The position numbers were made by a program, and so were the translations under genes. A stretch of 64,000 bases of DNA from Amorphophallus konjac (Eukaryota > Streptophyta > Magnoliopsida > Alismatales > Araceae): assembly GCA_022559845.1 (NCBI GenBank), contig CM040117.1, positions 14,904,856-14,968,855 of the forward strand. Direction: 5' to 3'. The first letter of the stretch is position 1. The number at the start of each line of letters is the position of its first letter. Shown in pieces: positions 22,906 to 33,279 of the stretch. Below the pieces are notes generated by a model. It did no database searches. It saw only the letters and a list, made by a program, of their open reading frames with translations, and had not been told where the DNA came from.

Positions 22906-24399
22906 CTATCCTGAGATCAAATCTGGATACTTCTTCTTGATTGACTCTTCTAATTCTCAAGTAGCCTCCTCGAATCCACGCTTACTCCATTAGACTTTTA
23001 CCATCGGTATAGCCCTATTCCTTAGCTGGTGAAATTTTTGATCTAAGATCTTGATCGATCTTTCTTCGTAAGACAAATCCTTCTGTAGCTTCAAGTCATC
23101 GAATTGAATCACATGCGAAGGATCATACACATATTTTCTTAGCATGGATACATGAAATACATCATGGACACCATCCAATTGTGGAGGTAAAGCCAGCTTG
23201 TATGCCACTTCGTCGATTCGTTCTAGAATCTCAAAAGGGCCAATATATCTTGAACTCAGTTTTCCTTTGATACCAAACCTTTTAATTCCTCGCGTGGGTG
23301 AAATTTTCAAGAAGACATGCTCCCCCACTTGAAATTCAAAGGCATAACTCTTTTGCCGTGATTGAGCAATTTTCAGCCTTTCACGGATCAGTTGAATATT
23401 GTGAGTTGTATCTTGAATAATATAGGGACCCATCAATCCCTTGTCTCCAACCTCACTCCAGCATAGAGGTGATCTACAACTCCTACCATACAGTGCTTCA
23501 AAAGGTGCCATCTGAATGCTAGACTGATAACTGTTATTATATGCAAATTCAATCAATGGCAAGTGTTCATGCCAACTTCCCCCAAAATCTAGCATACAAG
23601 CACTTAACATATCTTCAATAATCTGATTCATCCTCTCGGTTTGTCCATCTATCTGAGGGTGGAAAGTCGTACTAAAATTCAGCCTAGTACCCAAAGATGA
23701 TTGCAAACATTTCCAGAAGTGGAAGGTGAATCTCGGATCTCTATCCGAAATAATAGAAGTTAGAATACCGTGCAGCCTTACAGCCTCCTTGATATATTGG
23801 GCAGCTAGAACATCCACGGTCCATTTAGTTTTGATGGGCAAGAAGTGAGCGGACTTAGTTAGTCGGTCCATAATCACCCATATAGCATCAAATCCACTTC
23901 GGGTCTTTGGCAATCTAACTATAAAATCCATGCCAATACTATCCCATTTCCATTCCGGTATCTCTAGAGATTTTAGCTTACCAGCCGGTTTGAGATGTTC
24001 GGCTTCAACTTGTTGGCAGACCAAACATCGGCTCACGAACTCGGCTACCTCTCTTTTCATGTTAGGCCACCAAAAGGTTCTTTTGAGGTCTTGGTACATT
24101 TTTGTAGCACCAGGATGAATAGTGTACCTTGATCGATGTGTCTCCTCCATGATTTTGTCCTTGATGGTAGAACAATCGGGCACACATGTTCTTCCTCGGA
24201 AGAGCAGCCTTCCATCATCTACCAAAAGGAAATCTGGTCGTTGATCTAATTTCTCTTTAATTTCAACAACCAATGGATCATCTCTTTGCAACTTTTTAAT
24301 TTCTAAGAGTAACTTGGATTGGAGACTAATATTTGTAATTAAGACTCCTTCTTCCTTCTCCTCCATATTGAGGTCTAAGTTTGCCATTTGTTCTAACAA
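22906..24399 (-). pseudogene. Element C integrase with chromodomain-like tail
   Basis: A 469-codon open stretch (22990-24399) starts with an RNase H-integrase linker, then the His/Cys zinc finger (HRSRYTIHPGATK ... CLVCQQ), the core with Asp in GMDFIVRLP and SDRDPRF and Glu in GQTERMNQIIEDML, and the GPY/F module (SSRYIGPFEILERIDEVAY). The chromodomain-like tail is interrupted after IPMVKV by TAA at 22990-22992 (Gln in element G) and later by TGA where G has Trp; the frame ends at TAG 22906-22908. The segment GQTER is preceded by STTFHPQID, one residue from the usual HPQTDGQ. Confidence 0.92.
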
Positions 24400-25548
24400 T
24401 TGTCACTCTTTAATCATTAGGCTTGATAATAATGCCATCGGCTTCTGACTAAGAGCATCAGCTACAGCATTATCTTTTCCGGGATGATATTGTATAGAGA
24501 AATCAAAATCCTTCAAGTATTCTAGCCACCGTCTTTGTCTCATATTAAGTTATTTTTGAGAGAATAAGTACTTGAGACTCTTGTGGTCAGAATATACAAT
24601 AAATGTCTCACCATAGAGATAATGCCTCCATATCTTTAGAGCAAAGACTACTGCGGGTAATTCTAGATCATGCACAGGGTAATTAACTTCGTGGGTCTTC
24701 AGTTGCCTAGATGCATAGGCTATCACCTTGCCTTGTTGCATTAATACATAACCTAGGCCAATTTCCGAAGCATCAGCATATATCTCGAATCCTCCTCCCG
24801 CAATAGGCAGAGTAAGAACAGGTGCAGTTGTCAAGCGCTCCTTTAGGGTCCAAAAACTCTTCTCACATTCCTCAGCCCATACATAAGAATTTTCCTTCCT
24901 TGTTAGTCAAGTCAATGGCATGGCAATTTTAGAGAAGTCTTTGATGAATCTCCTATAGTAACCGGCCAATCCTAGAAAACTTCAGATTTCAGTCACATTT
25001 GTAGGCCTTTCCCAGTTATTGACAGCTTCTACCTTTGAAGGGTCAACAGAAATACCTTCCTTAGAGATCACATGACCGAGAAATGAAACTTCTTCTAACC
25101 AGAACTCACATTTGCTCAATTTAGCATATAATTGATTCTCTTTTAATATTTGCAAGGTAATCCTCAAATGTGCTTCATGTTCTTCCTTGGTTTTGGAGTA
25201 GATCAATATATCATCAATAAATACCACCACAAATTGATCTAAATAGGGTCGAAACACACTATTCATGAGTTGCATAAAAGCTGCAGGTGCATTAGTCAGC
25301 CCAAAAGGCATGACAACAAATTCATAGTGTCCATATCTACTCCTGAATGATGTCTTATAAATATCTTCTTCCTTGATTCTCACTTGATGATAACCCGACC
25401 TGAGGTCAATCTTAGAGAAATAATGAGCTCCAGAGATTTGATCAAATAGTTCATCAATTCTTGGCAGAGGGTGCTTATTCTTGATAGTCAATTGGTTCAA
25501 CTGCCTATAATCAATGCATAACCTCATAGATCCATCTTTCTTCTTCAC
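24400..25548 (-). pseudogene. Element C reverse transcriptase and RNase H
   Basis: RT (24982-25548) shows [43 protein letters not shown] and the catalytic FIDDILIYS. RNase H (24550-24834) has [17 protein letters not shown] and [15 protein letters not shown]. All pieces share one frame; stops occur after VTEI, after LFSQK (where G has Glu) and at the start of the integrase linker (TGA where Trp is expected). The segment between 24835 and 24981 stays homologous but has an internal stop. Confidence 0.9.
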
Positions 25549-26418
25549 AAAAAGAACAGGTGCTCCCTAAGGTGATGTACTAGGTCTGATGAATCCCTTC
25601 TCTAATAATTCCATCAATTGCTCTTTTAGTTCCTTCAGCTCAGTAGGTGACATTCTATAAGGAGTTTTGGATACAGAGGCTGCTCCAGGTATCAAATCGA
25701 TTAAGAATGAAACTTCTCTCTCGGGTGGTATGCCAGGTAATTCCTCAGGAAATACATCCGGCTATTCCTTAACAACATATATTTCTTCCAGAATGGGTTT
25801 CTTGGGTTCGATTATAAGGACAGAAGCCAAAAATGCAACACATCCTTTCTTCATCATTTTTCAAGCTTGAAGGGCAGAGATGAGAAGAGGGTGTCTATGA
25901 TGGCTATTTCTAGAGAAAGATAGTTCAGGGTATTCTGGTTCACCAAAGGTTACACTTCCTCGCCTGCAATCCACCTTACCATTATACATGGCCAACCAGT
26001 TAGCACCTAAGATTACATCATAACCCTCCATGTTCATGCATATCAAATCAGTGGCTAAGTTATGACCACTAATCAACACTTCACTAGAGGGAAAATAATG
26101 TCTAAGCTCAGTGCTTGATCATAAAGGTGTGGAAATAACAACTTCAATTTTCAAAGGAACAGGTTTTTCATGTAAGGTGGTAGCAAAATTCTGGGATATG
26201 AATGAATGGCTAGCTCCAGTATCAAATAGAACAAAAGCAGTTCTAGAATTGATGGTAAGAGTACCTTCCACCACTCCTCCTTCTTCAGTAGGTGTAGGTT
26301 CTATCAGAGCTTGGAGTTTTCCTTGACGCCTTGGTCCTTCTTGAGTTTTCTTCTCCGATGGAGATTCCTTCATAAGGGGACAATCGGAAATGCGATGATC
26401 CCCACTTCCACAGCGCAA
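25549..26418 (-). pseudogene. Element C nucleocapsid end and aspartic protease
   Basis: The upstream part (26119-26418) holds a zinc-knuckle half LRCGSGDHRISDCPL and the active site LFDTGASHSFISQNFA. The downstream part (25861-26079) has EGYDVILGANWLAMYNGKVDC. Several in-frame stops separate them, and the RT linker ([15 protein letters not shown] type) follows to 25549. The element uses DTGA where A and B have DSGA. Confidence 0.88.
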
Positions 26419-27273
26419 GCATGCTCCCTTCTTTCTCCAGCACTCTTCAGTCTTGTGGCCAGCCTTGTCACAATACTTGCAGATATCTTTTGAAGATATA
26501 TAAGGGATGACTTGCCTATTTCCATCTCAAGGCTTTTTGTCTTGTTGAGGGGTTCTTCCTTTATTTGGCCTCTTCTTTCCAAATGTTGGTTTAAAGTTTT
26601 TGGCGCCAATGACTTGTTCTTTCATGACTCTTCCCTTGATTTTATCCGTCATCTCCATGGCATCTTCTAGCAGTTGGGCCTTCCGGACCATCTCGGCATA
26701 TGTTTGGATGTCCATAGGTGCCAGTTGGGGAATGTATTGAGGCCTTAGCCCATTCATGAATCGCTTGGCCTTCATTCTCTCCGTATTAATGAAGTGTGGA
26801 GCATAACGGGCCAGTTGAGAAAACTGAGCCTCGTATTCAGCTACAGAGAGACTTCTTTGTTTAAGGGTGACAAATTCTACTGCCTTCTTTTCTTGGACTC
26901 TCTCCGAGAAATACTTGTCATTGAAATATTCTAAAAATTCCTCCCAAGTGATATGGGGATCCGGCAAGGTCGTCTCCATAGATTCCCACCAAGCTCTTGC
27001 ATCCCTTTCCAGTTTGAAAGTTGCAAGCAAAACTCTATCTTGATCCGAGCATTGCATGACTCGGAATATTCTTTCTATCTCCTTGACCCAATGTTCGGCT
27101 TCATCCGGGTCAGTGGAACCGTTGAACCTCGAGGGATTCGTGTTCCTAAAGTTGCGGTGCAGGTCTCCCGCACCATGGTGATTAACTCCTCCTTGAGCCA
27201 CTTGTTTTAGGGCTTGAGTTAGCCCTTGGACAGTTCTTTGCATTTCTCTCCATTGAGCACGCTCAGCGGCCAT
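26419..27273 (-). pseudogene. Element C Gag
   Basis: The start is chosen at MAAERAQWREMQR (27273), the motif shared with element G. The capsid part has STDPDEAEHWVKEIERIF, LERDARAWWES and LKQRSLSVAEYEAQFSQL. A Lys-rich stretch and a zinc knuckle (CKYCDKAGHKTEECW) lie downstream. A stop at 26527-26529 separates the capsid part from the knuckle. Confidence 0.88.
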
Positions 27274-27464
27274 TTTCAACAGCTAAGAATTTCTGCAAAA
27301 CAAGTTATGAGGATTAAATGTCTTATCTCTACATATCTTAATATCTAGCCCAAGTCTCTACCCAATCTCACGGGTCAAGTATAGCTATCCATTATCCTAT
27401 AGTGTGAAGAACATAGGGTTTTCAATAACTAAGCCTTGATGCCCTAGACTCTTTTTAACCATAG

Positions 27465-27476
27465 GCTCTGATACCA
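27465..27476 (-). other. Element C primer-binding site (tRNA-iMet)
   Basis: The reverse complement is TGGTATCAGAGC, seven bases from the 5' LTR. Confidence 0.93.
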
Positions 27477-27483
27477 ACTAAAA

Positions 27484-28077
27484 TGTCACGTCCCGAACAA
27501 GGCGGAATTATCAAGGCGTGAACAGTTATACGGGCAGGTCGATCAAGAGACTCAGATGATGAGTATGAACAAAAAATGGACAAAATCACATCTTTATTTC
27601 ATAATCTGACATTTCCAACAAATATCCTTCAAGGGCTTACAATACTATTCAAACTCGATACATTCATTTATAAGTAGACAGACTGGGAAAAGAAACTTAT
27701 TAAAAACTATCATCACTCTCATCACTCCAGCCCATTCCCGTCATCTTCAGGATTTCCTGAAAATTAACAACAATACACAAGGTGAGATAGAAAGCTCAGT
27801 AGGACTTATATCTCTTTACCATGTCACTTTAAGTAATTAGCATTTTGGATCATCTATATGCTATCAAATAAAATAAGTAATAAAATAAATGACAATTAGA
27901 GAACAAGATCAGGAAGTCAAGAATTTCAAGAATAGATATTGTAGAGCTCAAGTATAAGCATGAAGATCAATAACATGTATAGAATTGTAAATATGGCCAT
28001 GTAACAAGGATATTAACCACTCCGGTCAAAAATGTCAGGTATAGGATGTTAAGCATGTAACGAGTCAAGCATGTAAT
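27484..28077 (-). repeat. Element C 5' LTR, first part
   Basis: Matches 20315-20908 of the left LTR up to catgtaat, where solo LTR H enters. The duplication GTAAT is at 28073-28077. Confidence 0.93.
27757..27803 (-). promoter_or_regulatory. Shared LTR stem-loop plus acceptor-like site (C, right)
   Basis: In element sense: CCTACTGAGCTTTCTATCTCACC, then TTTTCAG/GAAATCC. One stem base differs from the left copy. Confidence 0.5.
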
Positions 28078-28954
28078 TGTTGAACATGTGTGCAACATGA
28101 TTAATTTTATGATTTTGATGATGTCTGTCTCTGTAGTCATTAATGAACTATACCTGCATTTGATAGTGTTAATATTCATACATTTCAGGTCATTATACTT
28201 CAAGCGCAAAGGATCAAGAAGGACACACAAATCTAGGTAACTGGATACACAGATATCAAGGCATATGACAATATTGGAGGCACGAAAATCTAGCATCTTT
28301 CAAGCACAGAAATCAAGCTGAATAGCATCACACATAAGGTCATTGCATATTCCACATATGGTCAGTGCATATCTTACCTTATGGATGGTTCAAGGTCGGT
28401 GCAACTTCTGGATAGCAAGCCACAAGATAATCCAAGCAATGGAGTGGAGTTGGCAAAAGTGAAAGCTCAATGATTGCGCCCTCGCACGCGGATCGACCTG
28501 CGCAGTCAGGTCGCGGGGATCGACCTGCCCGGTCAGGTCGCGGGGGTCAAGGGGGCAGCGCCTGTGACGACCCAGAGTGCCAGATACAGATATACCGATA
28601 ACATCGATACACCGATACCAGGAACTGGGGAAGCCACCCAAGAGGCTGATGAGGCCCCTGAAGGGTTAGTGAAGTTTGTCGAGGGGATGCATAACGAATT
28701 GCAATCACAAGCGTGCATATTAGATTCAACATTTAAAAATTTAGCAGGAGAGCGGAAGCAATTTAAAATAAACAAGTGCTAAATATATATACTAGTCCAG
28801 AGGCACAAGAGTGCTATCCAAAAGTACAACTACACGGGACATACCCCGGCAAAAGTACATAAGAGAGCCCAACAAGGCAACCCGTCTACTGCTGGCAGCT
28901 AGGCACGGTCTCCGGGCACACGGGAAACAGCGGGAGACGACGGGCACGGCTCAC

Positions 28955-28993
28955 CTGAAAGAAGAAGGGTGAGTCACAGCGAGACTCAGTAGG
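28955..28993 (-). promoter_or_regulatory. Shared LTR stem-loop plus acceptor-like site (B, left)
   Basis: In element sense: CCTACTGAGTCTCGCTGTGACTCACCC, then TTCTTCTTTCAG/GTGAGCC, with an unusually good pyrimidine tract. Confidence 0.55.
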
Positions 28994-29689
28994 GGTCACG
29001 CGGATCCCTACCTCGCACTAAACAAGTATACATGCAAAAATAAAGGCAATTAGAGCATGCATTGAATTAAATAACAGGCAATGGCATAAATAACTAATCA
29101 CAATAAAGCTGTAAAATCTAACTAAATAGATATAACAGCTAATACATGCCAATAACGAGTAAGTCTAAACAACAGAAACTAAATCTACCAGTAGAATATG
29201 TCTCAACTAATCCAAGCAGCAGGGAGTAGGACAACCATTGGGAACAGAAACCAGATGCGTCCACTGACGACTTACACTGTGTCTCAAGCACTCGCGGTCG
29301 GTAACACGACAAGCTGAGCACGTAAACAGTACCAAACCAAGTGACCAGTCAGAGTGACATTCGTCAATGTCAGTCCACAGTCTCTGACCACGTGTGCACA
29401 CACTGACTCTCGCCTGAGCCAGGCCCTCTAGCTAGATTTCTCCCTTGGTAGGACGCTACCATTGGCGAGGAGCCCACGGTACTAGCTTAAAAACCGTGTG
29501 ATGGGAAACACCCCTCCGCTATCCCCAAGCGGGTCGGTACTCAAAGACCTTAGGGCTACAACAGTGGTTCCATTGCAAGGAAAGAAAAGCTACTCTATTG
29601 GGATTTACAAACATGCCATTATATTATAAAATAACTCAACATGGCATATAAACATTTCGGGAAGCATTAAAGAATAGGCCGGCAGCTTT

Positions 29690-30170
29690 TTGAAACTAAC
29701 AAGCGTGTGGCGGTCTGCTGCCACCGTGTTACAGGTGTGTGACGGTCGGGGAAGGGCGCGTTACATCGGCTATGACACGTCCGCCCTTGGCCGTTACAGC
29801 CACCGAAGATCCAGCTCAAACTGATCAAACGGGATGTAACGCGCTCGCGGTGGCGCGTTACATCACCCTGACGGTCGGCCGACAGGCCGTCAGGTCCACC
29901 CGAGACCAAAATTAACGCTAACAGTTTTTAAACATTCAGAAAACGGTGTAACGCGCTCGCCCAGGCGCGTTACAGCCTCCTGACGGCCGCCCGACAGGCC
30001 GTCAGGCCAACCACCTCAACGGGTCAACGGAATTCAACAGAAATGTAACGGTCGGGAGCCTGACCGTTACACTCACTGTGACGCGCCTCCAAAGGGCCGT
30101 TATAGTGACGTAACGCGTCCCCTATGGACCGTTACGGATGTGACGGTTCCTGGAAGGACCGTCACACCGT
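29690..30170. repeat. Cluster of palindromes in B's left LTR
   Basis: Hairpins include gtaacgcgctcgcggtggcgcgttac (29836-29861), ctgacggtcgg/ccgtcag (29868-29893), gtaacgcgctcg/gcgcgttac (29948-29973), ctgacggccg/ggccgtcag (29980-30005), gtaacggtcggg/gaccgttac (about 30045-30070) and gtgacggttcc/ggaccgtcac (30140-30165). The stems alternate between GTAACGCGC and (C/G)TGACGG types. Confidence 0.8.
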
Positions 30171-30925
30171 CTGGGTTACGGACGGGTTATGTTTGCAAGT
30201 GGGTTCCCTCCCGGGCGACCGGAATCGCCGGGTAACGACGAAAACCTGTAAAACATGTCAAACCACACGTCCTAAACAACATAATACCAAAAAAATAACA
30301 ACATGCAACGCCTACAATGGTTTAAACATGAAGAACGAAGCTTAAACCCTAAACATGGAAAATAACCAATATGCATGCCACATGGGTTTAAACAAGAAAC
30401 CAAGCTATAGGAAATGATCCTAGCGAGTTCAGGATTCCATCCCCCTACCTCGTGTGAGCTGAAACGGCCGATTAGGCCACATGCAAGAGGTGGGTACCGC
30501 CGAGCCTCCACGCTCTGTCTCGCTCTCACGAGCCACGAAACACATCAAGGTGGGCGTCCACGCGTTCCACTCGACACGAGGAATCCACCGGCGTGCTTCG
30601 TGCCTCGAACCGACGTCGTCTCGCCCGAATTCCCTAGGAGAGGGGGAGAGGCGATCGGACAAGAGAGAGAGAGCGTGAGGGTGAGTGAGAGATCGACGAG
30701 GGGAGAGAGAGAGGGTGAGGGATTAAAGGAAAAAAAATAAAGTTAATATATATAATATATTTATTATATATAAAAGCCTTATTATTTCCATAAAACCTCA
30801 ATTAAATCTAATTAAATCCGAAAAAATACCAAAAAAATTCCTAAAAATCCAGGAAAATAGCCGGAAATTCCAGAATGAGTTCTAGGTCCGAACCACTAAG
30901 GATCCATCAAGGCACGGGCCTCACA

Positions 30926-30941
30926 GTCCCTCCCTCCTAAT
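30926..30941 (-). other. Element B polypurine tract
   Basis: The reverse complement is ATTAGGAGGGAGGGAC, next to the 3' LTR. Confidence 0.85.
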
Positions 30942-31005
30942 AAAAATTTCACCCTCGAAATTTACAACAAAGGATAAGGAGGAAACTGAGAAACGAAATT
31001 ATACC

Positions 31006-32307
31006 TCACTGGAATAAGAAAGGAAAAAGCAGACGCATCTCATCTTCACGCTCCCAAGTAGACTCATTACCAGAGTGACGCTGCCAAACAACTCTTACCA
31101 GAGGGATAACCTTATTTCTCAACCGCTGCTCACGACGGTCTTTAATTCTGATAGGAAACTCTGGCGTAGACAAATCAGCGGTCACTTCGGGCCAAACAGA
31201 GTCATCAAGGACATGGGATGCATCTAGCACATATTTTCTCAGCTGAGAGACATGGAACACATCATGAATAGCTTGCATAGCCGCTGGTAGTTGCAGATGA
31301 TAAGCTACCAGACCCACAGCTTCGACAATAGGAAACGAGCCAACATAACGCGGACTAAGGTTTCCACGCTTCCCAAATCTGGAAATACCTTTCATCGGAG
31401 ATACCTTGACGAAAACCATATCTCCTGGCTCAAACTGCAGTGGGCGTCTGCGATGATCTGCATAACATTTCTGTCGACTCTGAGCCGTCAACAATCTCTG
31501 CCGAATCAGATGAACCACATCAGAACACTGCTGTACCATATCAGGTCCCATCAAAAGTCGATCCCCAACATCAAACTAGTTCAGAGGAGTACGACAAGGA
31601 TGACCATATAGTGCCTCATAAGGAGCCATGCCAATACTGGATTGAAAACTGTTATTATAAGCAAATTCAACAAGTGGCAAATATTGACTCCACGAACCCT
31701 GCCAGTCAAGGCAACACGATCTCAGCATATCTTCCAGGGTCTGAATAGTCCTCTCCGACTGTCCATCTGACTGCGGATGATACGCTGAACTGAACGCTAA
31801 CTCAGTGCCCAAAGCTTTCTGAAAACTACGCCAGAAGCCGGAGGTAAAACGTGGATCTCGATCTGACACAAGTGAAATTGGAATTCCATGCAGTGGCACT
31901 ATCTTCTGAACATAAAGCTCGGCCAACCTCTGCACATTCCAAACAACCTTTATTGGCAACAATCTGGCAGTTTTTGTCAATCTATCAACAAGCAACCAGA
32001 TACCATCAAAACCTTGTGAAGTCCGAGGCAAACCCACCACAAAATCTGTAGTAACATGATCCCATTTCCACATTGGAATCTCTAATGGCTGAAGCAATCC
32101 ACCTGGCTTTTGATGTTCGGCTTTAACATGCTGACAAGTCAAGCACTTAGAAACAAATACAGCCACATCTCTCTTCATACCTGGCCACCAGAACTGCTTC
32201 TTCAAATTCTGATACATCTTGGTGACACATGGGTGAATAGCAAAGCTGGATCCATGGGCTTCACTCAAAACTGCAAATCTCAAAGAATCATCAGCGGGAA
32301 TATACAA
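31006..32307 (-). pseudogene. Element B integrase with chromodomain-like tail
   Basis: The N-terminal zinc finger (SSFAIHPCVTKMYQ ... CLTCQHVKAEH), the core with TTDFVVGLPR and SDRDPRF, YHPQSDGQSERTIQ with the Glu, FAYNNSFQSSIG, then GPY/F module (SPRYVGSFPIVEAVGLVAYHL) and tail (RNKVIPLVRVVWQRH ... FPFLFQ) are all present in one frame. A single TAG at 31576-31578 replaces the Trp seen in element A (TPLDWFEVG). The GPF signature reads GSF. Confidence 0.92.
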
Positions 32308-33279
32308 TCAGCCATGGAAACTGACATCCAGCTCGTCGTCAAATTCCACATCATATCTTGATATAACACGAGCCAAATCAGAATCAGCTTGCTGAGCTTC
32401 TTGAATCTGCTAATATAAAGAAGAACCCAAAGTCAAGGTAGCACAAACCGCTGTCTTCGGGTCGGCAGGAATATCCACGCTAATCGCCTCGCTCGGAAGC
32501 TGTTCCCAAAGTTTCCATTCATGAAGCAACAAATGACTGACTTGCACCTTCATGCTCAGAGCATCAGCCACAACATTCATTTTACCCGGCTGATAGGAGA
32601 GTGTAAAGTCATAATCTTTCATGTATTCCATCCATCGCCTCTGCCTGAGATTCAGATCTTTCTGGGAGAATACATATTGTAAACTCTGATGATCAGTAAA
32701 AATTTGAAACTTTTCACCATACAAATAATGTCTCCATATCTTTAAGGCAAAAATAACTACAGCTAGCTCTAGATCATGTGTGGGATAATTTTCTTCATGC
32801 TGTTTCAATTGCCGAGATGCATATGCAATAACCTGACCATGTTGCATCAGCACTGGACCCAAACCCACTCGAGAAGCATCTGTGCAAACCATAAATCCAC
32901 CCGAGCCGGAAGGCAAAATCAACACTGGAGAAGAGGTCAAGAGCCTTTTCAATTCAACAAAGCTCTCCTCACACTGATCTGACCAGACAAACGGCACATC
33001 TTTATGAGTCAGTCTAGTCATAGGTGCTGTAATCTTTGCAAAATCCTGGATGAATCTTCGATAATACCCAGCCAAACCTAAAAAGCTTCTTATCTCTGTT
33101 ACAGTTCTCGGTCTCTGCCAATTCAGAACATCTTCAATCTTTGCAGGGTCCACTGCTACTCCATCACCAGAAATCACGTGGCCAAGAAAATGAATTTCTC
33201 GAAGCCAGAATTCACATTTACTGAACTTCGCATAAAGCTCATGATCTCTCAGAGTCTGTAGAACGATCCTAAAATGCTG
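32308..33279 (-). pseudogene. Element B RT 3' part and RNase H
   Basis: The frame is open from the left edge of solo LTR I (33279) through the RT connection ([35 protein letters not shown]) and RNase H ([44 protein letters not shown]). The usual SRK after ADAL reads SMK, and SGVGLGAV reads [11 protein letters not shown] at 32410-32412 and a TGA just upstream of 32307 (CGA in element A's GRLYVP) interrupt the linker. Confidence 0.9.

Larger units (their letters stand above)
28563..30925 (-). repeat. Element B 3' LTR
   Basis: Contains, in element sense, an AT-rich TATA region (about 30745-30775), a donor-like GAG/GTAGGG (GT at 30447-30448), the inverted-repeat cluster at 29690-30170 and the stem-loop/acceptor module. 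No gene. Confidence 0.93.
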
